In this document: positions 24,186 through 37,735 of the stretch, in pieces | Position numbering within the stretch: position 1 is the stretch's first letter | How the letters are laid out: each line of letters begins with the position of its first letter | Assembly: GCA_037179515.1 (NCBI GenBank) | Contig: JAXCGZ010000103.1 | Span: forward strand, 51,001 to 115,000 | Length of the DNA stretch: 64,000 bases | Direction: 5' to 3' | Source: Halocaridina rubra | Taxonomy: Eukaryota > Arthropoda > Malacostraca > Decapoda > Atyidae | Position numbers and translations under genes: made by a program | The notes under the pieces: generated by a model | What the model saw: only the letters and a program-made list of their open reading frames with translations | Told to the model about the DNA's origin: nothing | The model's database searches: none

Positions 24186-24300
24186 TGTGAGTACATTTGT
24201 GCATTTACTAAATTGTGCTTACAAGAAAGAGCCATATGCAGAAAAGTCTCCCATGATGTTGGTGGAATTCTCTTCTCATGCTCTTAAATGTCAAAAATTA
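24186..24300 (-). mobile_element. AC-LINE copy J, 3' end remnant
   Basis: 'ttactaaattgtgcttac.agaaagagcc' followed by a decayed continuation matches the AC-LINE 3' UTR. It starts immediately after the 5' end of copy I, with GTG-rich bases at the joint: the same head-to-tail arrangement as B-H, but older. Confidence 0.5.
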
Positions 24301-24728
24301 GTATAACAATCACACTGTTTTCAGCCTGATTGCAAACAAATGTGGTGCTTGCACACAACAATATCAACTGGTTTAAGTGAGCAGTAATATTACAAATCTG
24401 CATGAAATCTGATCAAAACAGCATGCAAGCTTTTAAAAAAATTAACAGCTAATTACAAAGGGACTGAAGCTGTCAAATGGTAACCAATAATGAATCAACA
24501 ATGTGGCCCCATTAATATCAATAGTACTGCATACAGAGAGAGAAACTTCAAGCAGATATGCTTATTCAGTAATTTCTTTCTAGGGTTTATGAAGACTTTC
24601 CTACACTTTTCATCTGCAAGGCCAGATTTTCATCACTAGTTGTTTACAGCAAACCATTTAAAGGCAAATGTGGCTTTTTCTCTCTTAATTGGTATAGTTG
24701 AGGAACCAAGGTTGAATATTTCTTTTTT

Positions 24729-24900
24729 TATGATTGTGACACCAGGACGGGCCAAAACAATAAATCTACCTTAATTGGACCTGGGCATGAAGAAAACATA
24801 GAGAGAAACAGAGATGGGGAGTACTATTGGGACTTGCCATAATGAGAAGGGATAATGAGACATGTGTAATGAATATCCAAGAATATTTTGGTTTTGATGA
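24729..24900 (-). repeat. LINE/SINE tail repeat, copy 2
   Basis: Second copy of the element at 1-190, again ending in TTTTTTTATGATTGTGACACC on the plus strand. It lies ~200 bp downstream of the beta-subunit exon, in the intron. Nothing recognised at 24300-24728. Confidence 0.6.
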
Positions 24901-25104
24901 AGGCATAGAAAGAGAACCGTAACTGAAGTAAGACTTAAAATTGAACTGTCCGGGACAGTCTTATTTAAGTCTACAGGCGATTGGTACCATGCAACAGGGG
25001 GTTGGTACCATGTGCCAACCTACTACTAGTATACTTAATAACACTCTAAAAGATCTTTCTATAGATCAAAAGAATAAAGAAAATATATAATGAATGATAC
25101 TTAC

Positions 25105-25280
25105 ATTATGGTAGGTCAACAAGATGCATGGCTGGCTCGTACTGAAGCCCCAGTTGCCACCCTGACTACAACTAGACAACCAGGAGGCCTCATATATGCA
25201 TGTCTTGTTATCGTCATCTTTGACCTTCACTTCATCATTGCATCTTATGACATCTCCTTCTTCTCGTGCATTTTCATAAT
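25105..25280 (-). CDS. Na+/K+-ATPase beta-subunit-like exon (ectodomain)
   Basis: Internal exon of 176 bp with acceptor TATTTTACAG and donor GTAAGT. It begins with two bases of a split codon and ends in phase 0. The product contains C-N-D-E-V-K, then C-I-Y-E-A-S-W-L-S-S-C and WGFSTSQPCILL. This pattern matches the Na,K-ATPase beta ectodomain: a C...WL..C stretch, an aromatic-Gly-aromatic turn, then PC and hydrophobic residues. The beta subunit folds the pump's alpha subunit and takes it to the plasma membrane. Codon use is normal and there are no stops in this frame. No downstream exon was recognised at lower coordinates. Confidence 0.72.
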
Positions 25281-25892
25281 CTGTAAAATATTATTAAGAT
25301 AATGAAAAACTGTACTTTGAGATTATACTAATGGAAGAAAAGTCATGATCCTATTATATATCAAACTGCCAAGCAGCAAGAAGGTCACATAGTAGCTCAA
25401 CATGGACTTATAAGGTACTTTAAAGGAAGAAAACATATTCTATCTCCTTTCAGTTCACCTAAAGTCTCACTCTGTGGGTGGTTCTGCTGATCCCATAATC
25501 AAATTTCTTTACAAAAGATAGAATTAATGCTTTCAGCAGACTAAAACAGCATGAACACCGAAAAACAAAAGCTATTTCTATCTCAATCATCCATATTTTG
25601 TGTCCAGCATGCAGTCCATCAAATGCCTAGCAAGTTTGAGAATAGGTATCTAGAGTTATTGTAAGGAAGTAAAGGCACTTTGAGAAAGTAAAAGTGTATT
25701 TTTGTGAGCCTCCATGCAGCCATCAGGAGTCTCCCTTTTCAGGAAGATATACTCAAGCTAGAACTATGTTGTCTTCAAAAAACTGAACTAAATGATCTGT
25801 TTTACAGGCTCTACAGGCCATGGAGGTCAAGGTCTAATTTCCCGGACAAACACCCAAAATATATGCTGCCCTTTTCATCACTATTATCAAAC

Positions 25893-25895
<3 letters not shown>
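25281..25895. other. Intronic, no feature recognised
   Basis: Between the exon acceptor and the (CT)n tract. Includes the acceptor's AT-rich upstream part. No other exon-like frame with splice sites found. Confidence 0.4.

Positions 25896-25979
<84 letters not shown>
25896..25979. repeat. (CT)n(GT)n compound microsatellite
   Basis: About 73 bp of CT passes directly into (GT)5 at 25969-25979, where AC-LINE copy B begins with its 3' end. Confidence 0.9.
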
Positions 25980-27149
<1,170 letters not shown>

Positions 27150-27164
27150 GTGTGTGTGTGTGTG
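27150..27164. repeat. (TG)7 between copies C and D
   Basis: Short pure TG run joining the 5' end of C to the 3' terminal repeat of D. Confidence 0.9.
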
Positions 27165-27253
27165 ATTACCTAATTGTGATTACCTAATTGTGTTTACGGG
27201 AAAGAGCCCAAAGCTCGTATCTTCCCGTCTCCTGATCGGTTCCATTTTTAGAC

Positions 27254-30076
27254 TTAGTGATACTTATCATACCTGTCCTTAAAACTATGGATTGAGATAG
27301 CATTAACTACCTCCTCGCTTAGCCAATTCCAATTATCAACTACTCTTACACTGAAAAAGTATTTCCTTACATCCTGCAAACAAGTTTTCTTCCGAAGCTT
27401 CAAACTATGACCTCTAGTTCTAGAGCCAGCCATATCGAAATATCGATCCCTATCCACTCTATCATAACCATGAAGGAATTTAAAGACTGTCACCATATCC
27501 CCCCTTACTCTTCTAGCTTCGAGTGATGGTAAGTCTAATTCCCTCAGCCTCTCATCATAACCGAGATTGCGTATTTCTGGCACCAGTTTCGTGGCATGTC
27601 TTTGAACTTTTTCAAGCTTAGCTATGTGCTTTTTCAAGTGCGGATTCCAAAAGGGGGCTGCATATTCCAGTTTTGGCCTCACATAGGTTACATAAATATT
27701 TCTGAACATTTCCTTGTCCATGTGCCTGAAGGCTACCCTTACATTTGATAAGAATGCATATGCTGCCCTTACTACGCCATTTATATGTATTTCTGGAGAC
27801 AAATCTGCCAGAATGTTTACTCCTAGATCTCTCTCATTTTCTGTCTCTTGAAGTTGTACTCCAGCCACCGAGTAGTCAAGCTTGGGCCTTCTTGCACTTG
27901 TACCCATTCTCATTACCTTACATTTTGAGGTAATGAATTTCATTAGCCACTTTTCTGACCACTCATGCAGATTATTTAGATCCTCCTGAAGTTCTCTACC
28001 ATTGTTCTCGTTTTTTACTTTCTTCACAATCTTTGCATCATCTGCAAACATATTCATGAATGAATTTACAGACTCTGGTAGGTCATTTACATATACAAGG
28101 AACAAAAGTGGCCCTAAAACTGAACCCTGTGGAACTCCACTACTAACTCTTCTCCATTCAGACACTGAGTGTCTTACTCTAACCCTCTGTTCCCTTCCTT
28201 CTAAGTAAGTTTTTATCCATTCCAAGACATTTCCACCTATTCTAGCCATTGATTGCAGCTTCCTAATAAGTCTCCCATGTGGAACAGTGTCAAACGCTTT
28301 CTGGAAGTCTAGGAATATGCAATCTGCCCAGCCCTCTCTTTCCTGTAAGATTTGGCTTACCTCATCATAAAATTCTAATAAGTTTGTTACTGTTGATCTT
28401 CCTTCTCTGAAGCCATGTTGCCTCACTGACAAAAAGTTGAAGGATTCCAAGTGAAGAGAGATATGTTTCCTTAGTAGTTTCTCCATAACTTTGCAAACTA
28501 TGCTGGTCAAGGAAACTGGTCTATAGTTCAGAGCCGTATCCCTCCTTCCCTTTTTGAAGATAGGTATCACATTTGCTTGTTTCCAGCATCTTGGAATCTC
28601 CCCCGACTCCAGTGACTCCTTAAATATGATACTTAGTGCCACTGATATTGTGTTTGCGCATTTTTTAAGCACATGAGGGGATATGTCATCAGGACCTGTA
28701 GCTTTATGAACATCTAAATCCATCAGCGCTTTGCATACCTCTGTGGCTGTAAGGTTGATGTTCTCTAATACCGGCCCTTGAGCTTCTATCACTGCAATCT
28801 GAGGGGGTGGGGTATTTTCTACTGTAAATACTGACTGAAACTCCTTGTTCAATTCTTTGCAGATCTCTTCGTCCGTCTCAGTGATGCTTCCATCCGCTCT
28901 CTTTAGCCTTAAAACCTGTTCTTTTACCTTCAGTTTTCCTCTGATAAAGCTGTGGAAAAGCTTGGGATTTTCTTTAGCCTTCCTGGTGATGTCCCTCTCA
29001 TAATCTCTCTCTGCCTCTCTCCTTTTACTTAGGTAGTCATTTCTTGCTCTTTTGTAGGTTTGCCAGGCATTTATGTTTTTTCTCCTCCTATACCTTTTCC
29101 AGCATTTGTCTCTCCACTCCTTAGCTCTTTTACACCCATTATCGAACCATTTCTCTCTGGCATGAATTACACCTACTTTGGTGACAGGTATGCAGCAATC
29201 TACTATCTTCCCATATTTCTCACAAAAGATGTCATACATTTCTTGTACAGATTTGTTGTAAAATAAGGTTCTCCAGTCAATAACTGCAAAAAGCTCATTC
29301 ATTTTGATGTAATCTCCTTTCGGATAGTTCCTCCTCATGTCCTCAGTGCCTCTACTCTCAGGAAGAATGTCTTCAATGATATACTCCATCAACAACACAC
29401 AGTGGTCACTCTTTCCAATTGGTGGTTAATACTCAATATTTTCAATATCCAACACATTATCTGTGAACACCAGATCAAGTAGTGATGGCTCATCCCCACC
29501 CCTGGCTCTTGTTGGTTCCATTACATGTTGGTGTAGGAAATTCCCTTGTACGCAATCTAGGAATCTTGCCCCAAATGAGTCCTCACCACTGTGTGGGTCA
29601 AGATTTATCCAATCTATCTCTTTATGATTAAAGTCTCCCATAATCAAAATCCTACATTTTTCCTCCCGCGCCATGTTAACAACTGAGTTTATGACTTCAA
29701 TCGTACCTATATGACTTTCCTCATAAATTTCAAGCCTATTTTGGTTCCTTGGTGGGTTGTATACAACAGTTATTATAATGCTCTCTGACCCAGTATTTAT
29801 GCGAGCAACAAGAAATTCCCTGAACTCACTTTCTATAGCCAAGTTTATTTCTTCAACTTGAATCCTCTCACTTATGAGCAGTGCTATCCCTCCACCAGTC
29901 CTCTCAGATCTTTCGACCCTTAGTATTCTGAAGCCCTTAGGAAAAACTGTGACACTGTTTATGTCCTCACTCAACTTAGTCTCTGTAATTGCTACTATAT
30001 CTGCCTTACTGTTGTGAATCCTATCTTTTAATTCTACTGCCTTACCAGCTAATCCATCAGCATTTGTGTATAACAA
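27254..30076 (-). pseudogene. AC-LINE D ORF2, one nonsense codon
   Basis: Endonuclease-reverse transcriptase, complete in length, with TETKL, MGDFNHKEIDW, KSDHCVLLMEY, AFDTVPHGRL, GVPQGSVLGPLLF and FADDAKIV. The only break seen is near 29426-29428. Copies E and F read G-A-A there (EYEPPIGKS), but D has TAA, so the ORF splits into 216 and 714 residues between endonuclease and RT. Otherwise it looks young and differs from F at scattered bases. Confidence 0.9.
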
Positions 30077-30078
30077 TC

Positions 30079-30881
30079 TTAATGAGGCCCCATCCCCTGA
30101 TCTTCTGTCATTATCTTCTTTATCTCCCCTTTGTCTGGAAGTATTCTGTAACGAAAATTTTTCTTCTCTTCTTCATTTCTTTCATCATTTAACCTTCTTG
30201 CCTCTTGCAACAAGTTTTTGATCTTTCCCATCTCTTCCTGTGTTCTGTATCGTCTAATGAACACTTCTTTGCATTCTTGAAGGTCTTTTAGACTTTTTTT
30301 TCTCAACAATATTTCCCTACATGTCTCCCCTCTCTCAAAGGTTACTTTTGTTGGTCTCGGCTTTCCTTCCCTCGAATATTTACCTAGTTGGTGTATGTTT
30401 ACAATATCCTCAGGACCACATACTACTCCAAGCTTTCTTATCAGGTCTACAACGTTAGCTTTATTTTCTTCAAGTCTCCCCTGCCATGTTGGCTCCTGGG
30501 ATTCACTTATGCCTGAGATTACCACTGTCTTCTCCTTATCAAGTGCCTGTCTGATGAGTGGGTTTGCCCTTTCCATCACAACGTCTTTCATTTTTTCGAT
30601 TACTGTCTCTTTATAGTCAACTGTTTGTATGTTTTCCAGTGCCACCACCTTTACAGCCTCTTTTACTGCCACATTCCCCTTTAGTGCATCAGCAAAGGAC
30701 GTTTTCATGGCATCATTTTCCATATTCAGCTCCTGGAACTCTTTTCTGAACTGTTCAATGTTTTCCTTAATCTGAACATTCCAAGCAGCAATCTCGTCTC
30801 TCTCAGAAGAGAGCAGTGAACTAACATCTAATTCCTTTAGGTTGTCATTTAGCTGTTTGTTTTTATCTTCTTGTTTAGAAA

Positions 30882-30884
<3 letters not shown>
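30079..30884 (-). pseudogene. AC-LINE D ORF1, N-terminally truncated
   Basis: RNA-binding ORF1 protein without its first ~90 residues. The frame starts in the coiled-coil region, runs through the RRM-like block (VVISGISESQEPTWQGRLEE, QLGKYSREGKPRPTKVTF) and ends in DQGMGPH. The slippery heptamer lies at 30154-30160, ~75 bases before the stop, with ORF2's frame open from there onward. Confidence 0.85.

Positions 30885-30960
<76 letters not shown>
30885..30960. repeat. (TG)38 between copies D and E
   Basis: 76 bp of pure TG joining D's 5' end to E's 3' end. Confidence 0.95.
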
Positions 30961-30961
<1 letters not shown>

Positions 30962-31048
30962 TTATCTAATTGTGATTACCTAATTGTGTTTACGGGAAAG
31001 AGCCCAAAGCTCGTATCTTCCCGTCTCCTGATCGGTTCCATTTTAGAC

Positions 31049-33871
31049 TTAATGATACTTATCGTACCTGTCCTTAAAACTATGGATTGAGATAGCATTA
31101 ACTACCTCCTCGCTTAGCCAATTCCAATTATCAACTACTCTTACACTGAAAAAGTATTTCCTTACATCCTGCAAAGAAGTTTTCTTACGAAGCTTCAAAC
31201 TATGACCTCTAGTTCTAGAGCCAGCCATATCGAAATATCGATCCCTATCCACTCTATCATAACCATGAAGGAATTTAAAGACTGTCACCATATCCCCCCT
31301 TACTCTTCTAGCTTCGAGTGATGGTAAGTCTAATTCCCTCAGCCTCTCATCATAACTGAGATTGCGCACCTCTGGCACCAGTTTCGTGGCATGTCTTTGA
31401 ACTTTTTCAAGCTTAGCTATGTGCTTTTTCAAGTGCGGATTCCAAAAGGGGGCTGCATATTCCAGTTTTGGCCTCACATAGGTTACATAAATATTTCTGA
31501 ACATTTCCTTGTCCATGTGCCTGAAGGCTACCCTTACATTTGATAAGAATGCATATGCTGCCCTTACTACGCCATTTATATGTATTTCTGGAGACAAATC
31601 TGCCAGTATGTTTACTCCTAGGTCTCTCTCATTTTCTGTCTCTTGAAGTTGTACTCCAGCCACCGAGTAGTCAAGCTTGGGCCTTCTTGCACTTGTACCC
31701 ATTCTCATTACCTTACATTTTGAAGTATTGAATTTCATTAGCCACTTTTCTGACCACTCATGCAGATTATTTAGATCCTCCTGAAGTTCTCTACCATTGT
31801 TCTCGTTTTTTACTTTCTTCACAATCTTTGCATCATCTGCAAACATATTCATGAATGAATTTACAGACTCTGGTAGGTCATTTACATATACAAGGAACAA
31901 AAGTGGCCCTAAAACTGAACCCTGTGGAACTCCACTACTAACTCTTCTCCATTCAGACACTGAGTGTCATACTCTAACCCTCTGTTCCCTTCCTTCTAAG
32001 TAAGTTTTTATCCATTCCAAAACATTTCCACCTATTCTAGCCATTGATTGCAGCTTCCTAATAAGTCTCCCATGTAGAACAGTGTCAAACGCTTTCTGGA
32101 AGTCTAGGAATATGCAATCTGCCCAGCCCTCTCTTTCCTGTAAGATTTGGCTTACCTCATCATAAAATTCTAATAAGTTTGTTACTGTTGATCTACCTTC
32201 TCTGAAGCCATGTTGCCTCACTGACAAAAAGTTGAAGGATTCCAAGTGAAGAGAGATATGTTTCCTTAGTAGTTTCTCCATAACTTTGCAAACTATGCTG
32301 GTCAAGGAAACTGGTCTATAGTTCAGAGCCATATCCCTCCTTCCCTTTTTGAAGATAGGTATCACATTTGCTTGTTTCCAGCATCTTGGAATCTCCCCCG
32401 ACTCCAGTGACTCCTTAAATATGATACTTAGTGCCACTGATATTGTGTTTGCGCATTTTTTAAGCACATGACGGGATATGTCATCGGGACCTGTAGCTTT
32501 ATGAACATCTAAATCCATCAGCGCCCTGCATACCACTGTGGCTGTAAGGTTGATGTTCTCTAATACCGGCCCTTGAGCTTCTATCACTGCAATCTGAGGG
32601 GGTGGGGTATTTTCTACTGTAAATACTGACTGAAACTCCTTGTTCAATTCTTTGCAGATCTCTTCATCCGTCTCAGTGATGCTTCCATCCGCTCTCTTTA
32701 GCCTTAAAACCTGTTCTTTTACCTTCAGTTTTCCTCTGATAAAGCTGTGGAAAAGCTTGGGATTTTCTTTAGCCTTCCTGGTGATGTCCCTCTCATAATC
32801 TCTCTCTGCCTCTCTCCTTTTACTTAGGTAGTCATTTCTTGCTCTTTTGTAGGTTTGCCAGGCATTTATGTTTTTTCTCCTCCTATACCTTTTCCAGCAT
32901 TTGTCTCTCCACTCCTTAGCTCATTTACACCCATTATCGAACCATTTCTCTCTGGCATGAATTACACCTACTTTGGTGACAGGTATGCAGCAATCTACTA
33001 TCTTCCCATATTTCTCACAAAAGATGTCATACATTTCTTGTACAGATTTGTTGTAAAATAAGGTTCTCCAGTCAATAACTGCAAAAAGCTCATTCATTTT
33101 GATGTAATCTCCTTTCGGATAGTTCCTCCTCATGTCCTCAGTGCCTCTACTCTCAGGAAGAATATCTTCAATGATATACTCCATCAACAACACACAGTGG
33201 TCACTCTTTCCAATTGGTGGTTCATACTCAATATTTTCAATATCCAACACATTATCTGTGAACACTAGATCAAGTAGTGATGGCTCATCCCCACCCCTGG
33301 CCCTTGTTGGTTCCATTACATGTTGGTGTAGGAAATTCCCTTGTACGCAATCTAGGAATCTTGCCCCAAATGAGTCCTCACCACTGTGTGGGTCAAGATT
33401 TATCCAATCTATCTCTTTATGATTAAAGTCTCCTATAATCAAAATCCTACATTTTTTCTCCCGTGCCATGTTAACAACTGAGTTTATGACTTCAATAGTA
33501 CCTATATGACTTTCCTCATAAATTTCAAGCCTATTTTGGTTCCTTGGTGGGTTGTATACAACAGTTATTATAATGCTCTCTGACCCAGTATTTATGCGGG
33601 CAACAAGAAATTCCCTGAACTCACTTTCTATAGCCAAGTTTATTTCTTCAACTTGAATCCTCTCACTTATGAGCAGTGCTATCCCTCCACCAGTCCTCTC
33701 AGATCTTTCGACCCTTAGTATTCTGAAGCCCTTAGGAAAAACTGTGACACTGTTTATGTCCTCACTCAACTTAGTCTCTGTAATTGCTACTATATCTGCC
33801 TTACTGTTGTGAATCCTATCTTTTAATTTTACTGCCTTACCAGCTAATCCATCAGCATTTGTGTATAACAA
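31049..33871 (-). pseudogene. AC-LINE E ORF2, two nonsense codons
   Basis: Full-length endonuclease-RT with all motifs seen in F, including FADDAKIV. It has two AGA-to-TGA changes. One is near 31969 (after the R-V-R-V block) and the other near 32922 (in C-K-R-A-K-E-W). They split the ORF into 303-, ~318- and 316-residue stretches. No indels were noticed. Both stops are single-base changes, so decay is recent. Confidence 0.9.
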
Positions 33872-33873
33872 TC

Positions 33874-34804
33874 TTAATGAGGCCCCATCCCCTGATCTTC
33901 TGTCATTATCTTCTTTATCTCCCCTTTGTCTGAAAGTACTCTGTAACGAAAATTTTTCTTCTCTTCTTCATTTCTTTCATCATTTAACCTTCTTGCCACT
34001 TGCAACAAGTTTTTTATCTTTCCCATCTCTTCCTGTGTTCTGTATCGTCTAATGAACACTTCTTTGCATTCTTGAAGGTCTTTTACACTTTTTTTTCTCA
34101 ACAATATTTCCCTACATGTTTCCCCTCTCTCAAAGGTTACTTTTGTTGGTCTCGGCTTTCCTTCCCTCGAATATTTACCTAGTTGGTGTATGTTTACAAT
34201 ATCCTCAGGACCACATACTACTCCAAGCTTTCTTATCAGGTCTACAACCCTAGCTTTATTTTCTTCAAGTCTCCCCTGCCATGTTGGCTCCTGGGATTCA
34301 CTTATGCCTGAGATTACCACTGTCTTCTCCTTATCAAGTGCCTGTCTGATGAGTGGGTTTGCCCTTTCCATCACAACGTCTTTCATTTTGTCGATTACTG
34401 TCTCTTTATAGTCAACTGTTTGTATGTTTTCCAGTGCCACCACCTTTACAGCCTCTTTTACTGCCACATTCCCCTTTAGTGCATCAGCAAAGGAAGTTTT
34501 CATGGCATCATTTTCCATATTCAGCTTCTGGAACTCTTTTCTGAACTGTTCAATGTTTTCCTTATTCTGGACATTCCAAGCAGCAATCTCGTCTCTCTCA
34601 GAAGAGAACAGTGAACTAACATCTAATTCCTTTAGGTTGTCATTCAGCTGTTTGTTTTTATCTTCTTGTTTGGAAATTCTAGATTCTAGTTGACTCTTTT
34701 CCCCTTCCAGCTTCTTTATTCTTTTTTCTAGTTCCTTTCTCTCCTGCCCTTGTGCTTTATTTGCTTCCTCCAAAGATCTTATTTGTTCTCTGAGTGTTTC
34801 ATTT
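33874..34804 (-). pseudogene. AC-LINE E ORF1, missing its first ~50 residues
   Basis: A 299-residue frame with a strong coiled coil (KELEKRIKKLEGEKSQLESR, KNKQLNDNLKELD) followed by the RRM-like block and the QEEMGKIKNLLQ helix. It lacks the true N-terminus because the copy is truncated. The slippery heptamer is at 33949-33955. It otherwise matches F closely. Confidence 0.85.
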
Positions 34805-34822
34805 TGTGTGTGTGTGTGTGTG
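34805..34822. repeat. (TG)9 between copies E and F
   Basis: 18 bp of TG joining E's 5' end to F's 3' end. Confidence 0.95.
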
Positions 34823-34910
34823 ATTACCTAATTGTGATTACCTAATTGTGTTTACGGGAAAGAGCCCAAAGCTCGTATCTTCCCGTCTCCTGATCGGTTC
34901 CATTTTAGAC

Positions 34911-37733
34911 TTAGTGATACTTATCGTACCTGTCCTTAAAACTATGGATTGAGATAGCATTAACTACCTCCTCGCTTAGCCAATTCCAATTATCAACTAC
35001 TCTTACACTGAAAAAGTATTTCCTTACATCCTGCAAAGAAGTTTTTTTACGAAGCTTCAAACTATGACCTCTAGTTCTAGAGCCAGCCATATCGAAATAT
35101 CGATCCCTATCCACTCTATCATAACCATGAAGGAATTTAAAGACTGTCACCATATCCCCCCTTACTCTTCTAGCTTCGAGTGATGGCAAGTCTAATTCCC
35201 TCAGCCTCTCATCATAACCGAGATTGCGTATTTCTGGCACCAGTTTCGTGGCATGTCTTTGAACTTTTTCAAGCTTAGCTATGTGCTTTTTCAAGTGCGG
35301 ATTCCAAAAGGGGGCTGCATATTCCAGTTTTGGCCTCACATAGGTTACATAAATATTTCTGAACATTTCCTTGTCCATGTGCCTGAAGGCTACCCTTACA
35401 TTTGATAAGAATGCATATGCTGCCCTTACTACGCCATTTATATGTATTTCTGGAGACAAATCTGCCAGTATGTTTACTCCTAGGTCTCTCTCATTTTCTG
35501 TCTCTTGAAGTTTTACTCCAGCCACCGAGTAGTCAAGCTTGGGGTTTCTTGCACTTGTACCCATTCTCATTACCTTACATTTTGAAGTATTGAATTTCAT
35601 TAGCCACTTTTCTGACCACTCATGCAGATTATTTAGATCCTCCTGAAGTTCTCTACCATTGTTCTCGTTTTTTACTTTCTTCACAATCTTTGCATCATCT
35701 GCAAACATATTCATGAATGAATTTACAGACTCTGGTAGGTCATTTACATATACAAGGAACAAAAGTGGCCCTAAAACTGAACCCTGTGGAACTCCACTAC
35801 TAACTCTTCTCCATTCAGACAGTGAGTGTCTTACTCTAACCCTCTGTTCCCTTCCTTCTAAGTAAGTTTTTATCCATTCCAAAACATTTCCAACTATTTT
35901 AGCCATTGAGTGCAGCTTCCTAATAAGTCTCCCATGTGGAACAGTGTCAAATGCTTTCTGGAAGTCTAGGAATATGCAATCTGCCCAGCATTCTCTTTCC
36001 TGTAAGATTTGGCTTACCTCATCATAAAATTCTAAAAAGTTTGTTATTGTTGATCTACCTTCTCTGAAGCCATGTTGCCTCACTGACAAAAAGTTGAAGG
36101 ATTCCAAGTGAAGAGAGATATGTTTCCTTAGTAGTTTCTCCATAACTTTGCAAACTATGCTGGTCAAGGAAACTGGTCTATAGTTCAGAGCCATATCCCT
36201 CCTTCCCTTTTTGAAGATAGGTATCACATTTGCTTGTTTCCAGCATCTTGGAATCTCCCCCGACTCCAGTGACTCCTTAAATATGATACTTAGTGCCACT
36301 GATATTGTGTTTGCGCATTTTTTAAGCACATGAGGGGATATGTCATCAGGACCTGTAGCTTTATGAAAATCTAAATCCATCAGCGCTTTGCATACCTCTG
36401 TGGCTGTAAGGTTGATGTTCTCTAATACCGGCCCTTGAGCTTCTATCACTGCAATCTGAGGGGGTGGGGTATTTTCTACTGTAAATACTGACTGAAACTC
36501 CTTGTTCAATTCTTTGCAGATCTCTTCGTCCGTCTCAGTGATGCTTCCATCCGCTCTCTTTAGCCTTAAAACCTGTTCTTTTACCTTCAGTTTTCCTCTG
36601 ATAAAGCTGTGGAAAAGCTTGGGATTTTCTTTAGCCTTCCTGGTGATGTCCCTCTCATAATCTCTCTCTGCCTCTCTCCTTCTACTTAGGTAGTCATTTC
36701 TTGCTCTTTTGTAGGTTTGCCAGGCATTTATGTTTTTTCTCCTCCTATACCTTTTCCAGCATTTGTCTCTCCACTCCTTAGCTCTTTTACACCCATTATC
36801 GAACCATTTCTCTCTGGCATGAATTACACCTACTTTGGTGACAGGTATGCAGCAATCTACTATCTTCCCATATTTCTCACAAAAGATGTCATACATTTCT
36901 TGTACAGATTTGTTGTAAAATAAGGTTCTCCAGTCAATAACTGCAAAAAGCTCATTCATTTTGATGTAATCTCCTTTCGGATAGTTCCTCCTCATGTCCT
37001 CAGTGCCTCTACTCTCAGGAAGAATATCTTCAATGCTATACTCCATCAACAACACACAGTGGTCACTCTTTCCAATTGGTGGTTCATACTCAATATTTTC
37101 AATATCCAACACATTATCTGTGAACACTAGATCAAGTAGTGATGGCTCATCCCCACCCCTGGCTCTTGTTGGTTCCATTACATGTTGGTGTAGGAAATTC
37201 CCTTGTACGCAATCTAGGAATCTTGCCCCGAATGAGTCCTCACCACTGTGTGGGTCAAGATTTATCCAATCTATCTCTTTATGATTAAAGTCTCCTATAA
37301 TCAAAATCCTACATTTTTTCTCCCGTGCCATGTTAACAACTGAGTTTATGACTTCAATAGTACCTATATGACTTTCCTCATAAATTTCAAGCCTATTTTG
37401 GTTCCTTGGTGGGTTGTATACAACAGTTATTATAATGCTCTCTGACCCAGTATTTATGCGAGAAACAAGAAATTCCTTGAACTCACTTTCTATAGCCAAG
37501 TTTATTTCTTCAACTTGAATCCTCTCACTTATGAGCAGTGCTATCCCTCCACCAGTCCTCTCAGATCTTTCAACCCTTAGTATTCTGAAGCCCTTAGGAA
37601 AAACTGTGACACTGTTTATGTCCTCACTCAACTTAGTCTCTGTAATTGCTACTATATCTGCCTTACTGTTGTGAATCCTATCTTTTAATTCTACTGCCTT
37701 ACCAGCTAATCCATCAGCATTTGTGTATAACAA
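34911..37733 (-). CDS. AC-LINE F ORF2: APE endonuclease-reverse transcriptase, intact
   Basis: 940-residue ORF from the first codon of the listed frame (a TTG, not an ATG). Endonuclease (residues ~1-230): TETKL, GDFNHKEIDW, SLLDLVFTDN and KSDHCVLLME, so the catalytic E, D-N and S-D-H are present. RT (~430-720): NYRPVSLTS, RQHGFREGRST, FLDFQKAFDTVPHGRL, GVPQGSVLGPLLF and FADDAKIV. C-terminus: VQRHATKLVPE and DNWNWLSEEV. Family: jockey superfamily, CR1/L2-like. The same frame is open upstream to 37811, overlapping ORF1's end. That suggests translation as an ORF1-ORF2 frameshift product rather than from its own start. Confidence 0.9.
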   Translation of the reverse strand: MLYTNADGLAGKAVELKDRIHNSKADIVAITETKLSEDINSVTVFPKGFRILRVERSERTGGGIALLISERIQVEEINLAIESEFKEFLVSRINTGSESIIITVVYNPPRNQNRLEIYEESHIGTIEVINSVVNMAREKKCRILIIGDFNHKEIDWINLDPHSGEDSFGARFLDCVQGNFLHQHVMEPTRARGGDEPSLLDLVFTDNVLDIENIEYEPPIGKSDHCVLLMEYSIEDILPESRGTEDMRRNYPKGDYIKMNELFAVIDWRTLFYNKSVQEMYDIFCEKYGKIVDCCIPVTKVGVIHAREKWFDNGCKRAKEWRDKCWKRYRRRKNINAWQTYKRARNDYLSRRREAERDYERDITRKAKENPKLFHSFIRGKLKVKEQVLRLKRADGSITETDEEICKELNKEFQSVFTVENTPPPQIAVIEAQGPVLENINLTATEVCKALMDLDFHKATGPDDISPHVLKKCANTISVALSIIFKESLESGEIPRCWKQANVIPIFKKGRRDMALNYRPVSLTSIVCKVMEKLLRKHISLHLESFNFLSVRQHGFREGRSTITNFLEFYDEVSQILQERECWADCIFLDFQKAFDTVPHGRLIRKLHSMAKIVGNVLEWIKTYLEGREQRVRVRHSLSEWRRVSSGVPQGSVLGPLLFLVYVNDLPESVNSFMNMFADDAKIVKKVKNENNGRELQEDLNNLHEWSEKWLMKFNTSKCKVMRMGTSARNPKLDYSVAGVKLQETENERDLGVNILADLSPEIHINGVVRAAYAFLSNVRVAFRHMDKEMFRNIYVTYVRPKLEYAAPFWNPHLKKHIAKLEKVQRHATKLVPEIRNLGYDERLRELDLPSLEARRVRGDMVTVFKFLHGYDRVDRDRYFDMAGSRTRGHSLKLRKKTSLQDVRKYFFSVRVVDNWNWLSEEVVNAISIHSFKDRYDKYH

Positions 37734-37735
37734 TC

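Larger units (their letters stand above)
27165..30884 (-). mobile_element. AC-LINE copy D (5' truncated in ORF1)
   Basis: 3.7 kb copy with the 3' UTR, all of ORF2 and most of ORF1. It ends at 'gtttagaaattc' in the ORF1 coiled-coil region, where (TG)n begins. Confidence 0.92.
30961..34804 (-). mobile_element. AC-LINE copy E (5' truncated near ORF1 start)
   Basis: 3.84 kb, with 3' UTR, ORF2 and nearly all of ORF1. It ends at 'ctgagtgtttcatt', ~155 bp inside ORF1's start by comparison with F, followed by (TG)9. Confidence 0.92.
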
